Below, piece after piece: positions 1 through 5,148 of a DNA stretch of 6,530 bases (within the stretch, counting starts at the first letter, position 1; every line of letters starts with the position of its first letter). The DNA comes from Archaeoglobaceae archaeon (GTDB lineage: Archaea > Halobacteriota > Archaeoglobi > Archaeoglobales > Archaeoglobaceae), in assembly GCA_027016055.1 (NCBI GenBank), contig JALWBF010000184.1, positions 1 through 6,530 of the forward strand, read 5' to 3'. The notes below the pieces were generated by a model, which was not told where the DNA came from, searched no databases, and worked only from the letters and a program-made list of their open reading frames with translations. The position numbers and the translations under genes were made by a program.

Positions 1-45
1 GAAAGATATAACAATTTCTAAAAACCTATAATTCAAGCTTGAGTC

Positions 46-423
46 ATGGAGATACTGAACGATAGGTTTAGGATTTTCTTGGATGCAAAGGTGCTCGAAT
101 TCAAGCCGGGATTTGCGAGGGTTGAGGGAATAGTTAAGGAGGAGTTCACGAACTTCCACGGTTTTTGCCACGGAGGATATCTGATCTCGCTCGCGGACTT
201 CGCTTTGGGATTGGCTGCGAATTCCGATGGAGTAAAGAGGTTTGCGGTTTCGATAAGCATGGACTTTCTAACGCCGGCATTTGTCGGAGATGTGCTTATC
301 GCAGAGGCAAAGGTAGTTAAAGCTGGGAAGAGGATTTCGTTTTACGAGATGGTGATTTTAAGAGGGGACGATGTCATAGCAAAAGGGAGAGCGATAGTAT
401 ATTCAAGAGAAAATAAAAAATAA
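46..423 (+). CDS. PaaI-family hotdog-fold thioesterase
   Basis: A 125-residue single-domain hotdog protein, probably an acyl-CoA thioesterase of the PaaI/4HBT group acting in the cytoplasm; the acyl substrate cannot be told from sequence. The family signature is the HGG turn at residues 42-44 (CHGGYLISLAD), preceded by N36 and followed by D51, the acidic residue at the start of the long hotdog helix that is catalytic in this family. The segment at 66-100 (SISMDFLTP, then GDVLIAEAKVVKAGK) matches the usual beta-strand half. Length is normal for PaaI proteins (about 120-140 aa). No Shine-Dalgarno sequence precedes the ATG, so the message may be leaderless or have a very short leader, with weak TATA-like sequence in the first 30 bases. 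Its stop lies one base from the convergent ftsZ2 stop. Family assignment is firm; the physiological role is not. Confidence 0.88.
   Translation: MEILNDRFRIFLDAKVLEFKPGFARVEGIVKEEFTNFHGFCHGGYLISLADFALGLAANSDGVKRFAVSISMDFLTPAFVGDVLIAEAKVVKAGKRISFYEMVILRGDDVIAKGRAIVYSRENKK
411..423 (-). terminator. Oligo-T terminator candidate for ftsZ2
   Basis: On the minus strand, just past the ftsZ2 stop, the transcript runs into a T-rich tract (a run of six T at 415-420 flanked by further T). Oligo-T without a stem is the usual archaeal intrinsic terminator. The tract lies within the final codons and stop of the thioesterase gene (its C-terminal ENKK), so one sequence appears to serve both as codons and as a terminator. 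This is inferred from composition only. Confidence 0.4.
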
Positions 424-424
424 A

Positions 425-1519
425 TTATCTAATCCTGTCGATTCCGAACTTCCTTCTTATATTTTCTACAGTTTCATTTTTCTGTGGGATTTCTCCATCC
501 GGCTCGTATCTTGACAGAAGATTCGGAGACTTAACTCCGGTCATTATAGCCATGACTCTGACCATCCCCTCAAGTTCATCCTCTATCCTTGCACCCCATA
601 TTACGTTCGCGTTTACGTCGATTTCAAAAGTCAGCTCCCTTACTATTTCTTCAGCCTCCTTAATCGTCAGATCGTTTCCTCCCGAAATATGTATGAGCGC
701 ACCCTTTGCACCTCTGAAATCAACTTCGAGTAGCGGATGGTTGAGGCAGTCCCTTACGACATCCTTAGCTTTCGATTGCGATTTTGATTCGCCAACAAGC
801 ATCACGGCAACTCCGCCGTTCTCCATAACGGCCTTAACATCGGCGAAGTCGATGTTCATAAGGGATGGACGAGTGATGGTATCGGTAATCCCCTTTATCG
901 TTTCGGCTATTAACTGATCCATGACGCTGAAAGCCTGCTCTATCGGAAGATTCGGCACGTATTCAAGTAGCTTGTTGTTGTCCAAAACTACGACGGTATC
1001 AGAATACTTCCTAAGCTCTTCCAATCCTTCAGCAGCCTTCTTTAGCCTCGCCCTCTCAACTAAGAACGGCATGTTGGCCATGCTTATTACTATAGCCCCC
1101 TGTTGCTTCGCAACCTCAGCTATAACCGGAGCCGCTCCTGTTCCTGTTCCTCCGCCCATTCCGGCACATATGAAAACCATGTTGGCATCAGCCAGAAGTT
1201 GCTCGAAAACTCCTCTCGCCATCTCAGCCGCTTTTCTGCCTATATCCGGATAACCCCCAGCTCCCAAACCGCGGGTGATACTCCTTCCTATTAAAACCTT
1301 CTTATCTGCTTTTGTTATCAACAGATGTTGCTTGTCCGTATTTACGGCAACTGTTAAAACGCCATCAACACCTATGTTCTTCAACCTCGTTACGGTATTG
1401 TTTCCGGAACCACCAACTCCAACGACAACTATCTTCGGCACATCAAAATCCTTGGCTACCTTTTCTTCCAACTTCTCCTTCTGATAATATTCCTGAGCCT
1501 TAACAACAAAAGATTTCAT
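425..1519 (-). CDS. ftsZ2: Cell-division tubulin homologue FtsZ2
   Basis: A GTP-dependent, tubulin-like protein that polymerises at midcell. The 364-aa protein has a short N-terminal extension (1-27), the nucleotide-binding Rossmann half with GVGGSGNN (34-41) and the tubulin signature GGGTGTG (122-128), and the T7 loop NIDFAD (222-227) that supplies GTPase residues to the next subunit (N222, D224, D227). It resembles haloarchaeal FtsZ2 more than FtsZ1: DNNKLLEYVPNLPIEQAFSVMDQ, AVMLVGE, NHPLLEVDFRGA, and a detached C-terminal peptide FGIDRIR after a linker (about 335-352), like the FtsZ2 tail ending LDVIR. Two in-frame ATGs compete. I chose the one at 1519 because it lies 6 nt from a strong AGGAGGA; the ATG at 1525 abuts that site. 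It follows the RHH gene in one transcript. One deviation is that the first glycine loop has Ser where Ala is usual. Confidence 0.95.
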   Translation of the reverse strand: MKSFVVKAQEYYQKEKLEEKVAKDFDVPKIVVVGVGGSGNNTVTRLKNIGVDGVLTVAVNTDKQHLLITKADKKVLIGRSITRGLGAGGYPDIGRKAAEMARGVFEQLLADANMVFICAGMGGGTGTGAAPVIAEVAKQQGAIVISMANMPFLVERARLKKAAEGLEELRKYSDTVVVLDNNKLLEYVPNLPIEQAFSVMDQLIAETIKGITDTITRPSLMNIDFADVKAVMENGGVAVMLVGESKSQSKAKDVVRDCLNHPLLEVDFRGAKGALIHISGGNDLTIKEAEEIVRELTFEIDVNANVIWGARIEDELEGMVRVMAIMTGVKSPNLLSRYEPDGEIPQKNETVENIRRKFGIDRIR

Positions 1520-1525
1520 AACCAT

Positions 1526-1532
1526 TCCTCCT
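1526..1532 (-). promoter_or_regulatory. Strong ribosome binding site of ftsZ2, overlapping the upstream stop codon
   Basis: On the minus strand the sequence reads AGGAGGA, six bases before the ATG at 1519. The TAG stop of the upstream RHH gene (1531-1533) shares its last two bases with this site. The overlap implies translational coupling and decides the ftsZ2 start. It stands out because several other genes here seem to be leaderless. Confidence 0.85.
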
Positions 1533-1704
1533 AAATATACGGACGCATATTCTGCTGTCTTTCAATAAGCTTAGCCTTCTCAGCCAATAGCTTACGAATT
1601 GCATCTCTAATAGCTTCACTGACAGAGGCGTATTCTCCCATCTGGACGAGAGCCTCCAGCATTTCATAATGCTGATCCGTAAGCCTGATCGAGATCTTTC
1701 TCAT
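1531..1704 (-). CDS. cdrS: Ribbon-helix-helix regulator, CdrS-like, upstream of ftsZ2
   Basis: A 57-aa protein, essentially one ribbon-helix-helix DNA-binding domain of the Arc/CopG type. It has a short N-terminal strand RKISIRLT (2-9) that would pair with that of a second subunit and enter the major groove, helix 1 from about 10-21, the turn GEYASVSEAIRDAIR (22-36) typical of RHH helix 2, and a charged tail to residue 57. The ATG is supported by AGGTGA at 1711-1716, six bases upstream. Its stop overlaps the ftsZ2 ribosome binding site, so the two genes form an operon. In Halobacterium and Haloferax an RHH protein, CdrS, is encoded directly before ftsZ2 and controls cell-division genes; size, fold and position fit an orthologue here. 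It probably binds the tandem palindromes in its own promoter. RHH family is near certain; orthology with CdrS rests on synteny. Confidence 0.85.
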   Translation of the reverse strand: MRKISIRLTDQHYEMLEALVQMGEYASVSEAIRDAIRKLLAEKAKLIERQQNMRPYI

Positions 1705-1779
1705 TTCGGCTCACCTAAATATATTGTCTTACACGTGTGTGCTCGTTGACATCCATGTGTGGTCAGTTCATGGTTCATT

Positions 1780-1809
1780 TGTCCGACATTGTCGGACAAT
1801 AGTCGGACT
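1780..1809. promoter_or_regulatory. Operator-like array of three phased short palindromes
   Basis: Three near-identical 9-bp elements lie in a row: TGTCCGACA (1780-1788), TGTCGGACA (1790-1798) and AGTCGGACT (1801-1809). Each is palindromic except at its central base; centres are 10 and 11 bp apart, one helical turn. The first two also form a perfect 9-bp inverted repeat (1779-1787 with 1791-1799). RHH dimers such as MetJ bind tandem short palindromes cooperatively. The array begins just after the minus-strand TATA box and covers the predicted start site of the cdrS-ftsZ2 transcript, where a bound protein would block transcription. The bound protein (CdrS itself?) is inferred. Confidence 0.6.
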
Positions 1810-1811
1810 CC

Positions 1812-1824
1812 AAAATATATAAGC
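1812..1824 (-). promoter_or_regulatory. TATA box of the cdrS-ftsZ2 operon
   Basis: Read on the minus strand, GCTTATATATTTT is a good archaeal TATA element. A start about 26 bases downstream falls near 1792, giving a leader of almost 90 nt before the cdrS ATG. The sequence is nearly symmetric and could also act towards the plus strand, but no convincing gene lies there. Confidence 0.5.
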
Positions 1825-1938
1825 ATTTTGGTTTCAGTATTATATGAGCTCATAAAAGATGAAACCGAAAATACGGCAAAAACGAAAATGGATATGAAAG
1901 GAGATTTGGAACAAAACGATTCTATGAAATCTTTTGAC

Positions 1939-1945
1939 AAAAAAA
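1939..1945 (-). terminator. Oligo-T terminator candidate for the MazG-like gene
   Basis: A run of seven T on the minus strand, 43 bases after the stop codon of the MazG-like gene, with more T-rich sequence around it. It is the first long T run in that direction. Evidence is composition only. Confidence 0.4.
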
Positions 1946-1988
1946 TATGTGAGAGTAAATATTATCTTGTCATTTTATAAATTGATGT

Positions 1989-2285
1989 CTAATTATCGTT
2001 ATCATGATCATATGGCAAATCCCAACGCTTACTCGGATCACCCTTAACGTATTTTTCGATCAGCCTATCTTCCAAATCCAAATCAAACAAATTAGCCAAG
2101 CTTAGAACCATGAAGAGAACATCTACAAGCTCTTCCTTGATATTATCCCTCTCACGCTTGCGAACGGCTTCGGCAAGCTCTCCGATCTCTTCGAATAAAA
2201 CAGCAAGCAGGAAAAGTTCTCCCGATTTGGAATCTATCTCGTAATATTTCTCCCTAATCATCCTTTGAATTTCTCGCAATTCCAT
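1989..2285 (-). CDS. MazG-like nucleotide pyrophosphohydrolase
   Basis: A 98-aa all-alpha protein of the MazG/dUTPase-like superfamily, which hydrolyse NTPs or dNTPs to the monophosphate and pyrophosphate with Mg2+. The metal-binding pattern is present: E33-x-x-E36 in FEEIGELAEAVRK, then E52-x-x-D55 in EELVDVLFMV, 15 residues on. This single-domain form is far shorter than bacterial two-domain MazG. The C-terminus is very acidic (DHDNDN). I chose the ATG at 2285: the domain starts there (MELREIQ) and a TATA-like ATTTAAAT lies about 25 bases upstream, as expected for a leaderless message. The frame stays open to 2375, but that would extend into the divergent gene with sequence unlike MazG. Substrate is unknown; house-cleaning of abnormal nucleotides is the usual guess. 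Confidence 0.85.
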   Translation of the reverse strand: MELREIQRMIREKYYEIDSKSGELFLLAVLFEEIGELAEAVRKRERDNIKEELVDVLFMVLSLANLFDLDLEDRLIEKYVKGDPSKRWDLPYDHDNDN

Positions 2286-2305
2286 GGATCGACTTGGGAG
2301 GTTAG

Positions 2306-2314
2306 ATTTAAATA
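2306..2314. promoter_or_regulatory. Shared bidirectional TATA region, MazG-like and DHH genes
   Basis: The intergenic region is only 54 bp and its most TATA-like element is the palindromic ATTTAAAT (2306-2313). Its centre is about 25 bases from the minus-strand ATG at 2285 and about 30 bases from the plus-strand ATG at 2340, the spacing expected if both messages start at or next to the start codon. Neither start has a Shine-Dalgarno sequence. A single TATA-binding event may thus serve both genes. Confidence 0.5.
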
Positions 2315-2339
2315 TCATTATTTGTTCTTTAGAATTGGG

Positions 2340-3782
2340 ATGGCTGAAGAGATTCCTGAAGGAAAATTTACGCATGAATACGTAGTAATCGGTTGCGGTG
2401 GAACCGGGTTTAGTGTTGTTAAGGAGCTCGTAAGAAGAGGTAAAAAAGTTTTAGCCGTGGATGTCTCAAAAGAAAGGGTCGAAATCCTTAGGGATGAAAA
2501 TTACGATGCGATCGTCGGTGATGCGAGGGATGAAACACTCTACGAAAACTTGGACTTCGACAGGGTTTCGGTGATATTGTTGCTCACATCGGATGTTGAG
2601 GTAAACAGGGAAGCGATAGAGATCGTAAGGAGATACAGCAAGGAGGTGTTCATAATAGCAAAGGCTCCAAGTCCAAAGCTTAAGGAGGAACTTGAGCATG
2701 CAGGAGCTGATTTCGTCGTTGTTCCGTCCGAAGCAATAAAGAATGCGGTGATAGATGCCATAAAGAGAATAGACTCGTTCAGAAAGCTAAAGAAGTTTAA
2801 GAAAATCTTGGAAAGCGTGAAGGGTGGTAAATTGGGTATTTTCACCCACGACAATCCCGATCCGGATGCCATCTCATCAGCATTCGCTTTGAAGGAGATA
2901 GCCAAGAGGTTCGGAGTCAATGCGGACATAATTTATTACGGTGAGATCCTGCATCAGGAAAATAGGGCTATGGTCAATCTTCTCGAAATTCCATTGCTTA
3001 GGGGAGATGAGGTCGATCTCTCGCAATACACAAAGTTTGCGCTCGTGGACTGCTCCGCTCCGGGCGTGAACAACTCTATTCCGAGGGATATAAAGATAAG
3101 CATAGTGATAGATCATCATCCTGCCGAGAACGTTGAGGCTGAATACGTTGATATCAGAACAGATGTCGGAGCCGCTGCGACTATAATGACTGAATATCTT
3201 AGGGAACTCAAAATAGTTCCGAGCAGAATCCTTGCGACAGCTTTGTTTTTCGGAATAAAGAGCGAAACCGACGAGTTCAAAAGGAACACGAGAACATCCG
3301 ACTTCTACGCTGCGGCTTACCTCTATCCTTTCGTCGATCATGAGATGATAGAGAAGATGGAAGGTCCCGCGATTTCAACCGAAACGCTCGACGTTTTGGG
3401 AACCGCTATAAAGAACAGACAGATATACTCGAGTTTCCTGATCAGCTTCGCCGGTTTTATAAATGATAGGGATGCACTTCCGCAGGCTGCGGACTTCTTG
3501 CTTAGGCTTGAGGGAATATCGACCGTTCTAGTTTTCGGAGTTATAAAGGATACAGTCTATCTGTCGGCGAGGAACAAGGACGTCAGAATAAACATTGGTG
3601 AAGTTCTCAGGAGAGCTTTCGGAGATGTTGGAAGCGCCGGCGGGCACGCGCATGCTGCTGGTGGGCAAATTCCGTTGGGAATCTTCGGTGACGTTTCGGA
3701 TAGAGAAGCCCTTAGCAAACTTCTGACCGAAGCTATAAAGAGGAGATTTTTGAGTGCTTTGGGTGTTGAGGTCAAAGAATAA
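2340..3782 (+). CDS. RCK_N-DHH-DHHA1 phosphoesterase
   Basis: A 480-aa cytoplasmic fusion with no membrane segment. Residues 13-130 are a TrkA-N/RCK_N Rossmann domain (GCGGTG 18-23, D41 ending strand 2, GDARD 60-64), which in K+ transport regulators binds NAD(H) or nucleotides. Residues 165-310 are a DHH phosphoesterase: motif I HDNPDPDA (170-177), D237 in VDCS, D258-H259-H260, and D311 as a later acidic ligand; these would hold two Mn2+. Residues 355-475 are DHHA1 with GGHAHAAGG (434-442), the substrate-binding loop. The nearest relatives are NrnA/GdpP-type enzymes that cleave nanoRNA, pAp or c-di-AMP, rather than RecJ nucleases. Start at 2340 is chosen because the Rossmann domain begins soon after and the TATA spacing suits a leaderless message; the 25 codons before it overlap the divergent gene. 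Domain calls are firm. A c-di-AMP phosphodiesterase tied to K+ homeostasis is an inference. Confidence 0.9.
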   Translation: MAEEIPEGKFTHEYVVIGCGGTGFSVVKELVRRGKKVLAVDVSKERVEILRDENYDAIVGDARDETLYENLDFDRVSVILLLTSDVEVNREAIEIVRRYSKEVFIIAKAPSPKLKEELEHAGADFVVVPSEAIKNAVIDAIKRIDSFRKLKKFKKILESVKGGKLGIFTHDNPDPDAISSAFALKEIAKRFGVNADIIYYGEILHQENRAMVNLLEIPLLRGDEVDLSQYTKFALVDCSAPGVNNSIPRDIKISIVIDHHPAENVEAEYVDIRTDVGAAATIMTEYLRELKIVPSRILATALFFGIKSETDEFKRNTRTSDFYAAAYLYPFVDHEMIEKMEGPAISTETLDVLGTAIKNRQIYSSFLISFAGFINDRDALPQAADFLLRLEGISTVLVFGVIKDTVYLSARNKDVRINIGEVLRRAFGDVGSAGGHAHAAGGQIPLGIFGDVSDREALSKLLTEAIKRRFLSALGVEVKE

Positions 3783-3784
3783 TT

Positions 3785-3793
3785 GTTATTTAT
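3785..3793 (+). promoter_or_regulatory. TATA-like element for ftr
   Basis: GTTATTTAT lies right after the DHH gene stop and is centred about 27 bases before the ftr ATG, fitting a leaderless ftr message separate from, or added to, read-through from upstream. No Shine-Dalgarno sequence is present before the ATG. Confidence 0.35.
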
Positions 3794-3815
3794 GATGATT
3801 TTAGAGTAGAAACGG

Positions 3816-4691
3816 ATGAAGGTAAAGTTAGATGATACGTTCGCCGAGGCGTTCGATATTAAGATTTCGAGAATTCTTATTACCGCATTCGATTACGAAC
3901 TGGCTTTCTCATGCGCTAAGGAGGCTACCGGCTTTGCGACGTCGATCATCATGTGCCCGGCTGAAGCCGGAATAGACAAAGCGGCAAAGCCCGATGAAAC
4001 TCCGGATGGAAGGGCAGGAGTATACATAATGATCTGCCATCCGAGCGAAGAGAAGTTGGAAAAACAGCTTCTGGCAAGAGTAGGGCAGTGCATATTACCG
4101 GCACCGACGACAGCGGTATTTAACGGATTGCCGAATGCTGAGAAAAAATTCAGAATAGGATACAAGATCAAGTTCTTCGGAGACGGGTTTGAGGAGGAAG
4201 TAGAGATAAACGGAAGGAAGTGCTGGAAGATTCCGATAATGGAAGGTGAATTCATAATCGAGGACAGTTTGGGCTATACTGATGGAATTGCTGGAGGAAA
4301 TTTTATAATAATGGCTGAAAGTCAAGCTTCCGCATTGATGGCTGCAAAAGCCGCTGTTGATGCGATATCAAATGTAGAGGGAGTTATAACTCCGTTTCCG
4401 ATAGTGGCTTCGGGCTCCAAAGTCGGATCGAGATACAAATTCTTGAAGGCTTCAACCAACGAAAGGTTCTGTCCGACTTTGAGGAACAAAGTCGAATCGG
4501 AATTACCTTCGAACGTCAAGGGCGTTTACGAGATCGTTATAAACGGGATCAGCTTAGATGCTGTGAAGGAGGCTATGAGAGTCGGGATATTGGCTGCTAT
4601 GAAAATACCGGGTGTAGTTAAGATAACGGCTGCAAACTTCGAAGGAAAGCTCGGAAGGTATAAGATATGGCTTAACGAATTGTTCGATTAA
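3816..4691 (+). CDS. ftr: Formylmethanofuran:tetrahydromethanopterin formyltransferase
   Basis: Transfers the formyl group between formylmethanofuran and N5 of tetrahydromethanopterin (EC 2.3.1.101). In sulfate-reducing Archaeoglobales this step serves oxidation to CO2; in methanogens it runs towards CO2 reduction. The 291-aa protein matches Ftr throughout: DTFAEAF (7-13), KEATGFATSIIMCPAEAGID (35-54), DETPDGRAGV (60-69), FFGDG (120-124), MEGEFIIEDSLG (142-153), GGNFIIMAESQ (160-170), and VYEIVING (237-244) with E239 at or near the reported catalytic glutamate. It is slightly shorter than typical Ftr (about 297 aa): the conserved PFPGGIVAS loop reads PFPIVAS here (193-199), lacking two glycines. 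The gene starts 33 bp after the DHH gene. A. fulgidus carries two ftr copies, so this could be one of a pair. Identity is near certain; normal activity is likely but the loop change deserves checking. Confidence 0.96.
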   Translation: MKVKLDDTFAEAFDIKISRILITAFDYELAFSCAKEATGFATSIIMCPAEAGIDKAAKPDETPDGRAGVYIMICHPSEEKLEKQLLARVGQCILPAPTTAVFNGLPNAEKKFRIGYKIKFFGDGFEEEVEINGRKCWKIPIMEGEFIIEDSLGYTDGIAGGNFIIMAESQASALMAAKAAVDAISNVEGVITPFPIVASGSKVGSRYKFLKASTNERFCPTLRNKVESELPSNVKGVYEIVINGISLDAVKEAMRVGILAAMKIPGVVKITAANFEGKLGRYKIWLNELFD

Positions 4692-4733
4692 TTTTATAAT
4701 ATATCATAAAACATCAACTTTTGAGCTGTAAAA

Positions 4734-4743
4734 AGGTTTATTA
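4734..4743 (+). promoter_or_regulatory. TATA-like element for the 57-aa gene and SAMP2-like operon
   Basis: AGGTTTATTA is a plausible TATA element. A start about 26 bases later (near 4766) would leave a leader of roughly 10 nt before the ATG at 4776. An alternative A/T-rich stretch at 4693-4705 would give a longer leader. Composition-based only. Confidence 0.3.
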
Positions 4744-4775
4744 CGGTTCTTGACAGAATAAGAATTAGTGATAGT

Positions 4776-4949
4776 ATGAGGACGTTCGATTGGAAATCGT
4801 ATAAGGATAAGGGGAAGGAAAAGGAGAAGATGAAGGACGAGAAGTTGCTCGAGCAGAATCTTGAGGATTTGAAGGAGGAAGCCCTGAAGCCGGGGGGTGG
4901 GAAGGATCTTAGAGAAATTGCAAAAGAAGTCCTCACAGAAGAGGATTAA
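4776..4949 (+). CDS. Small highly charged protein, coupled to SAMP2-like gene
   Basis: A 57-aa protein I do not recognise. It opens MRTFDWKSYK, continues with a Lys/Glu-rich stretch likely to be one long helix (about 7-37, KDKGKEKEKMKDEKLLEQN), then a break KPGGGK (38-43) and a second short helix DLREIAKEVL (44-53), ending in acidic TEED. There are no cysteines, no membrane segment and no signal peptide. Support for it being real: the frame is closed upstream at 4722-4724, codon choice (AAG, GAG, GAT) matches neighbours, and its stop lies one base before the next gene's TTG, whose ribosome site sits in this gene's last codons. That coupling suggests a function with the ubiquitin-like SAMP2 homologue downstream, for example as a partner or target of modification through its many lysines, but this is speculation. 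Translation itself is likely. Confidence 0.7.
   Translation: MRTFDWKSYKDKGKEKEKMKDEKLLEQNLEDLKEEALKPGGGKDLREIAKEVLTEED
4941..4944 (+). promoter_or_regulatory. Ribosome binding site that decides the SAMP2-like TTG start
   Basis: GAGG, in the context AGAAGAGGATT, lies six bases before the TTG at 4951, within the last codons of the upstream gene. It favours the TTG over an in-frame GTG at 4897, which is embedded in the upstream gene and has no well-spaced site. Confidence 0.55.
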
Positions 4950-4950
4950 A

Positions 4951-5148
4951 TTGAAGTTCGTCGGGGGTTTTGATATAAAGGAGAAGGAGTTGGAGGTTGA
5001 AGAGGGAACGAGGTATTCGGAAGTGCTGTCAAGCTTGGGAATAAATCCTGAGACCGTCGTTTTGGTTAAGGACAACACCCCTATTCCCATCGACGATTTC
5101 GTTGAAGATGGTGAAGTTGTAGTTATGAGGGTGATTTCGGGCGGTTAA
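4951..5148 (+). CDS. samp2: SAMP2/ThiS/MoaD-like ubiquitin-fold sulfur carrier protein
   Basis: A 65-aa beta-grasp protein ending in the diagnostic Gly-Gly (64-65). Such proteins are adenylated at the C-terminus by an E1-like enzyme (UbaA in Haloferax), then either carry sulfur as a thiocarboxylate (tRNA 2-thiouridine, molybdopterin) or are conjugated to lysines of other proteins. The pattern follows haloarchaeal SAMP2 (66 aa) closely: EEGTRYSEVLSSLGINPETV (17-36), VLVKDNTPIPIDDFVEDGEV (37-56) and VVMRVISGG (57-65). Size and the VL-x(5)-P-x-P pattern favour SAMP2 over the longer MoaD-type SAMP1. I chose the TTG at 4951, six bases after GAGG; the beta-grasp begins there. It is translationally coupled to the 57-aa gene and overlaps birA tail to tail by 4 bp. 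No E1 gene is in the window. Fold is firm; SAMP2 versus ThiS role is inferred. Confidence 0.85.
   Translation: MKFVGGFDIKEKELEVEEGTRYSEVLSSLGINPETVVLVKDNTPIPIDDFVEDGEVVVMRVISGG

Larger units (their letters stand above)
1705..1988. other. Intergenic region between mazG-like gene and cdrS
   Basis: This 284-bp stretch lies between two minus-strand genes. The half near cdrS holds the leader, tandem operator and TATA box. The half near the MazG gene (about 1850-1988) is A/T-rich with a likely terminator. Short open frames exist on both strands but lack ribosome sites, run through the operator and TATA box, and encode nothing recognisable. A small RNA cannot be excluded by eye. Confidence 0.6.

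Noticed and set aside
1717..1726. TATA-like AATATATTTA directly before the cdrS ribosome site
   Set aside because: A start about 26 bases downstream would fall inside the coding region, so it cannot drive the full gene.
1731..1738. 8-bp palindrome ACACGTGT in the cdrS leader
   Set aside because: Too short and single-copy to support a function.
1780..1809. Start of a CRISPR array
   Set aside because: Units are only 9 bp and 10-11 bp apart, with no spacers or cas genes; an operator fits better.
1843..1854. 12-bp perfect palindrome TATGAGCTCATA
   Set aside because: It lies upstream of the cdrS TATA box with no second copy and no linked gene. A chance palindrome of this length is plausible, though an upstream regulatory site cannot be excluded.
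1701..1940. Minus-strand 79-codon open frame overlapping the promoter of the RHH gene
   Set aside because: It overlaps the promoter and leader, and its product lacks any known motif; a low-complexity chance frame.
1759..1980. Plus-strand 73-codon open frame with GTG start
   Set aside because: It runs through the tandem operator and TATA box, has no ribosome site and encodes nothing recognisable. The TATA at 1812-1824 read forward would start transcription near 1845, inside the frame with no well-placed start codon.
2265..2339. 25-codon N-terminal extension of the DHH protein
   Set aside because: It overlaps the MazG-like coding start and the shared TATA element; the Rossmann domain needs only the ATG at 2340.
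2286..2375. N-terminal extension of the MazG-like protein from an ATG at 2375
   Set aside because: The extra 30 residues are unlike MazG and would overlap the coding start of the divergent DHH gene; the ATG at 2285 fits domain and promoter spacing.
2877..3341. 154-codon minus-strand open frame opposite the DHH gene
   Set aside because: Lies wholly opposite a strongly conserved coding region; the product has no motif, typical antisense shadow.
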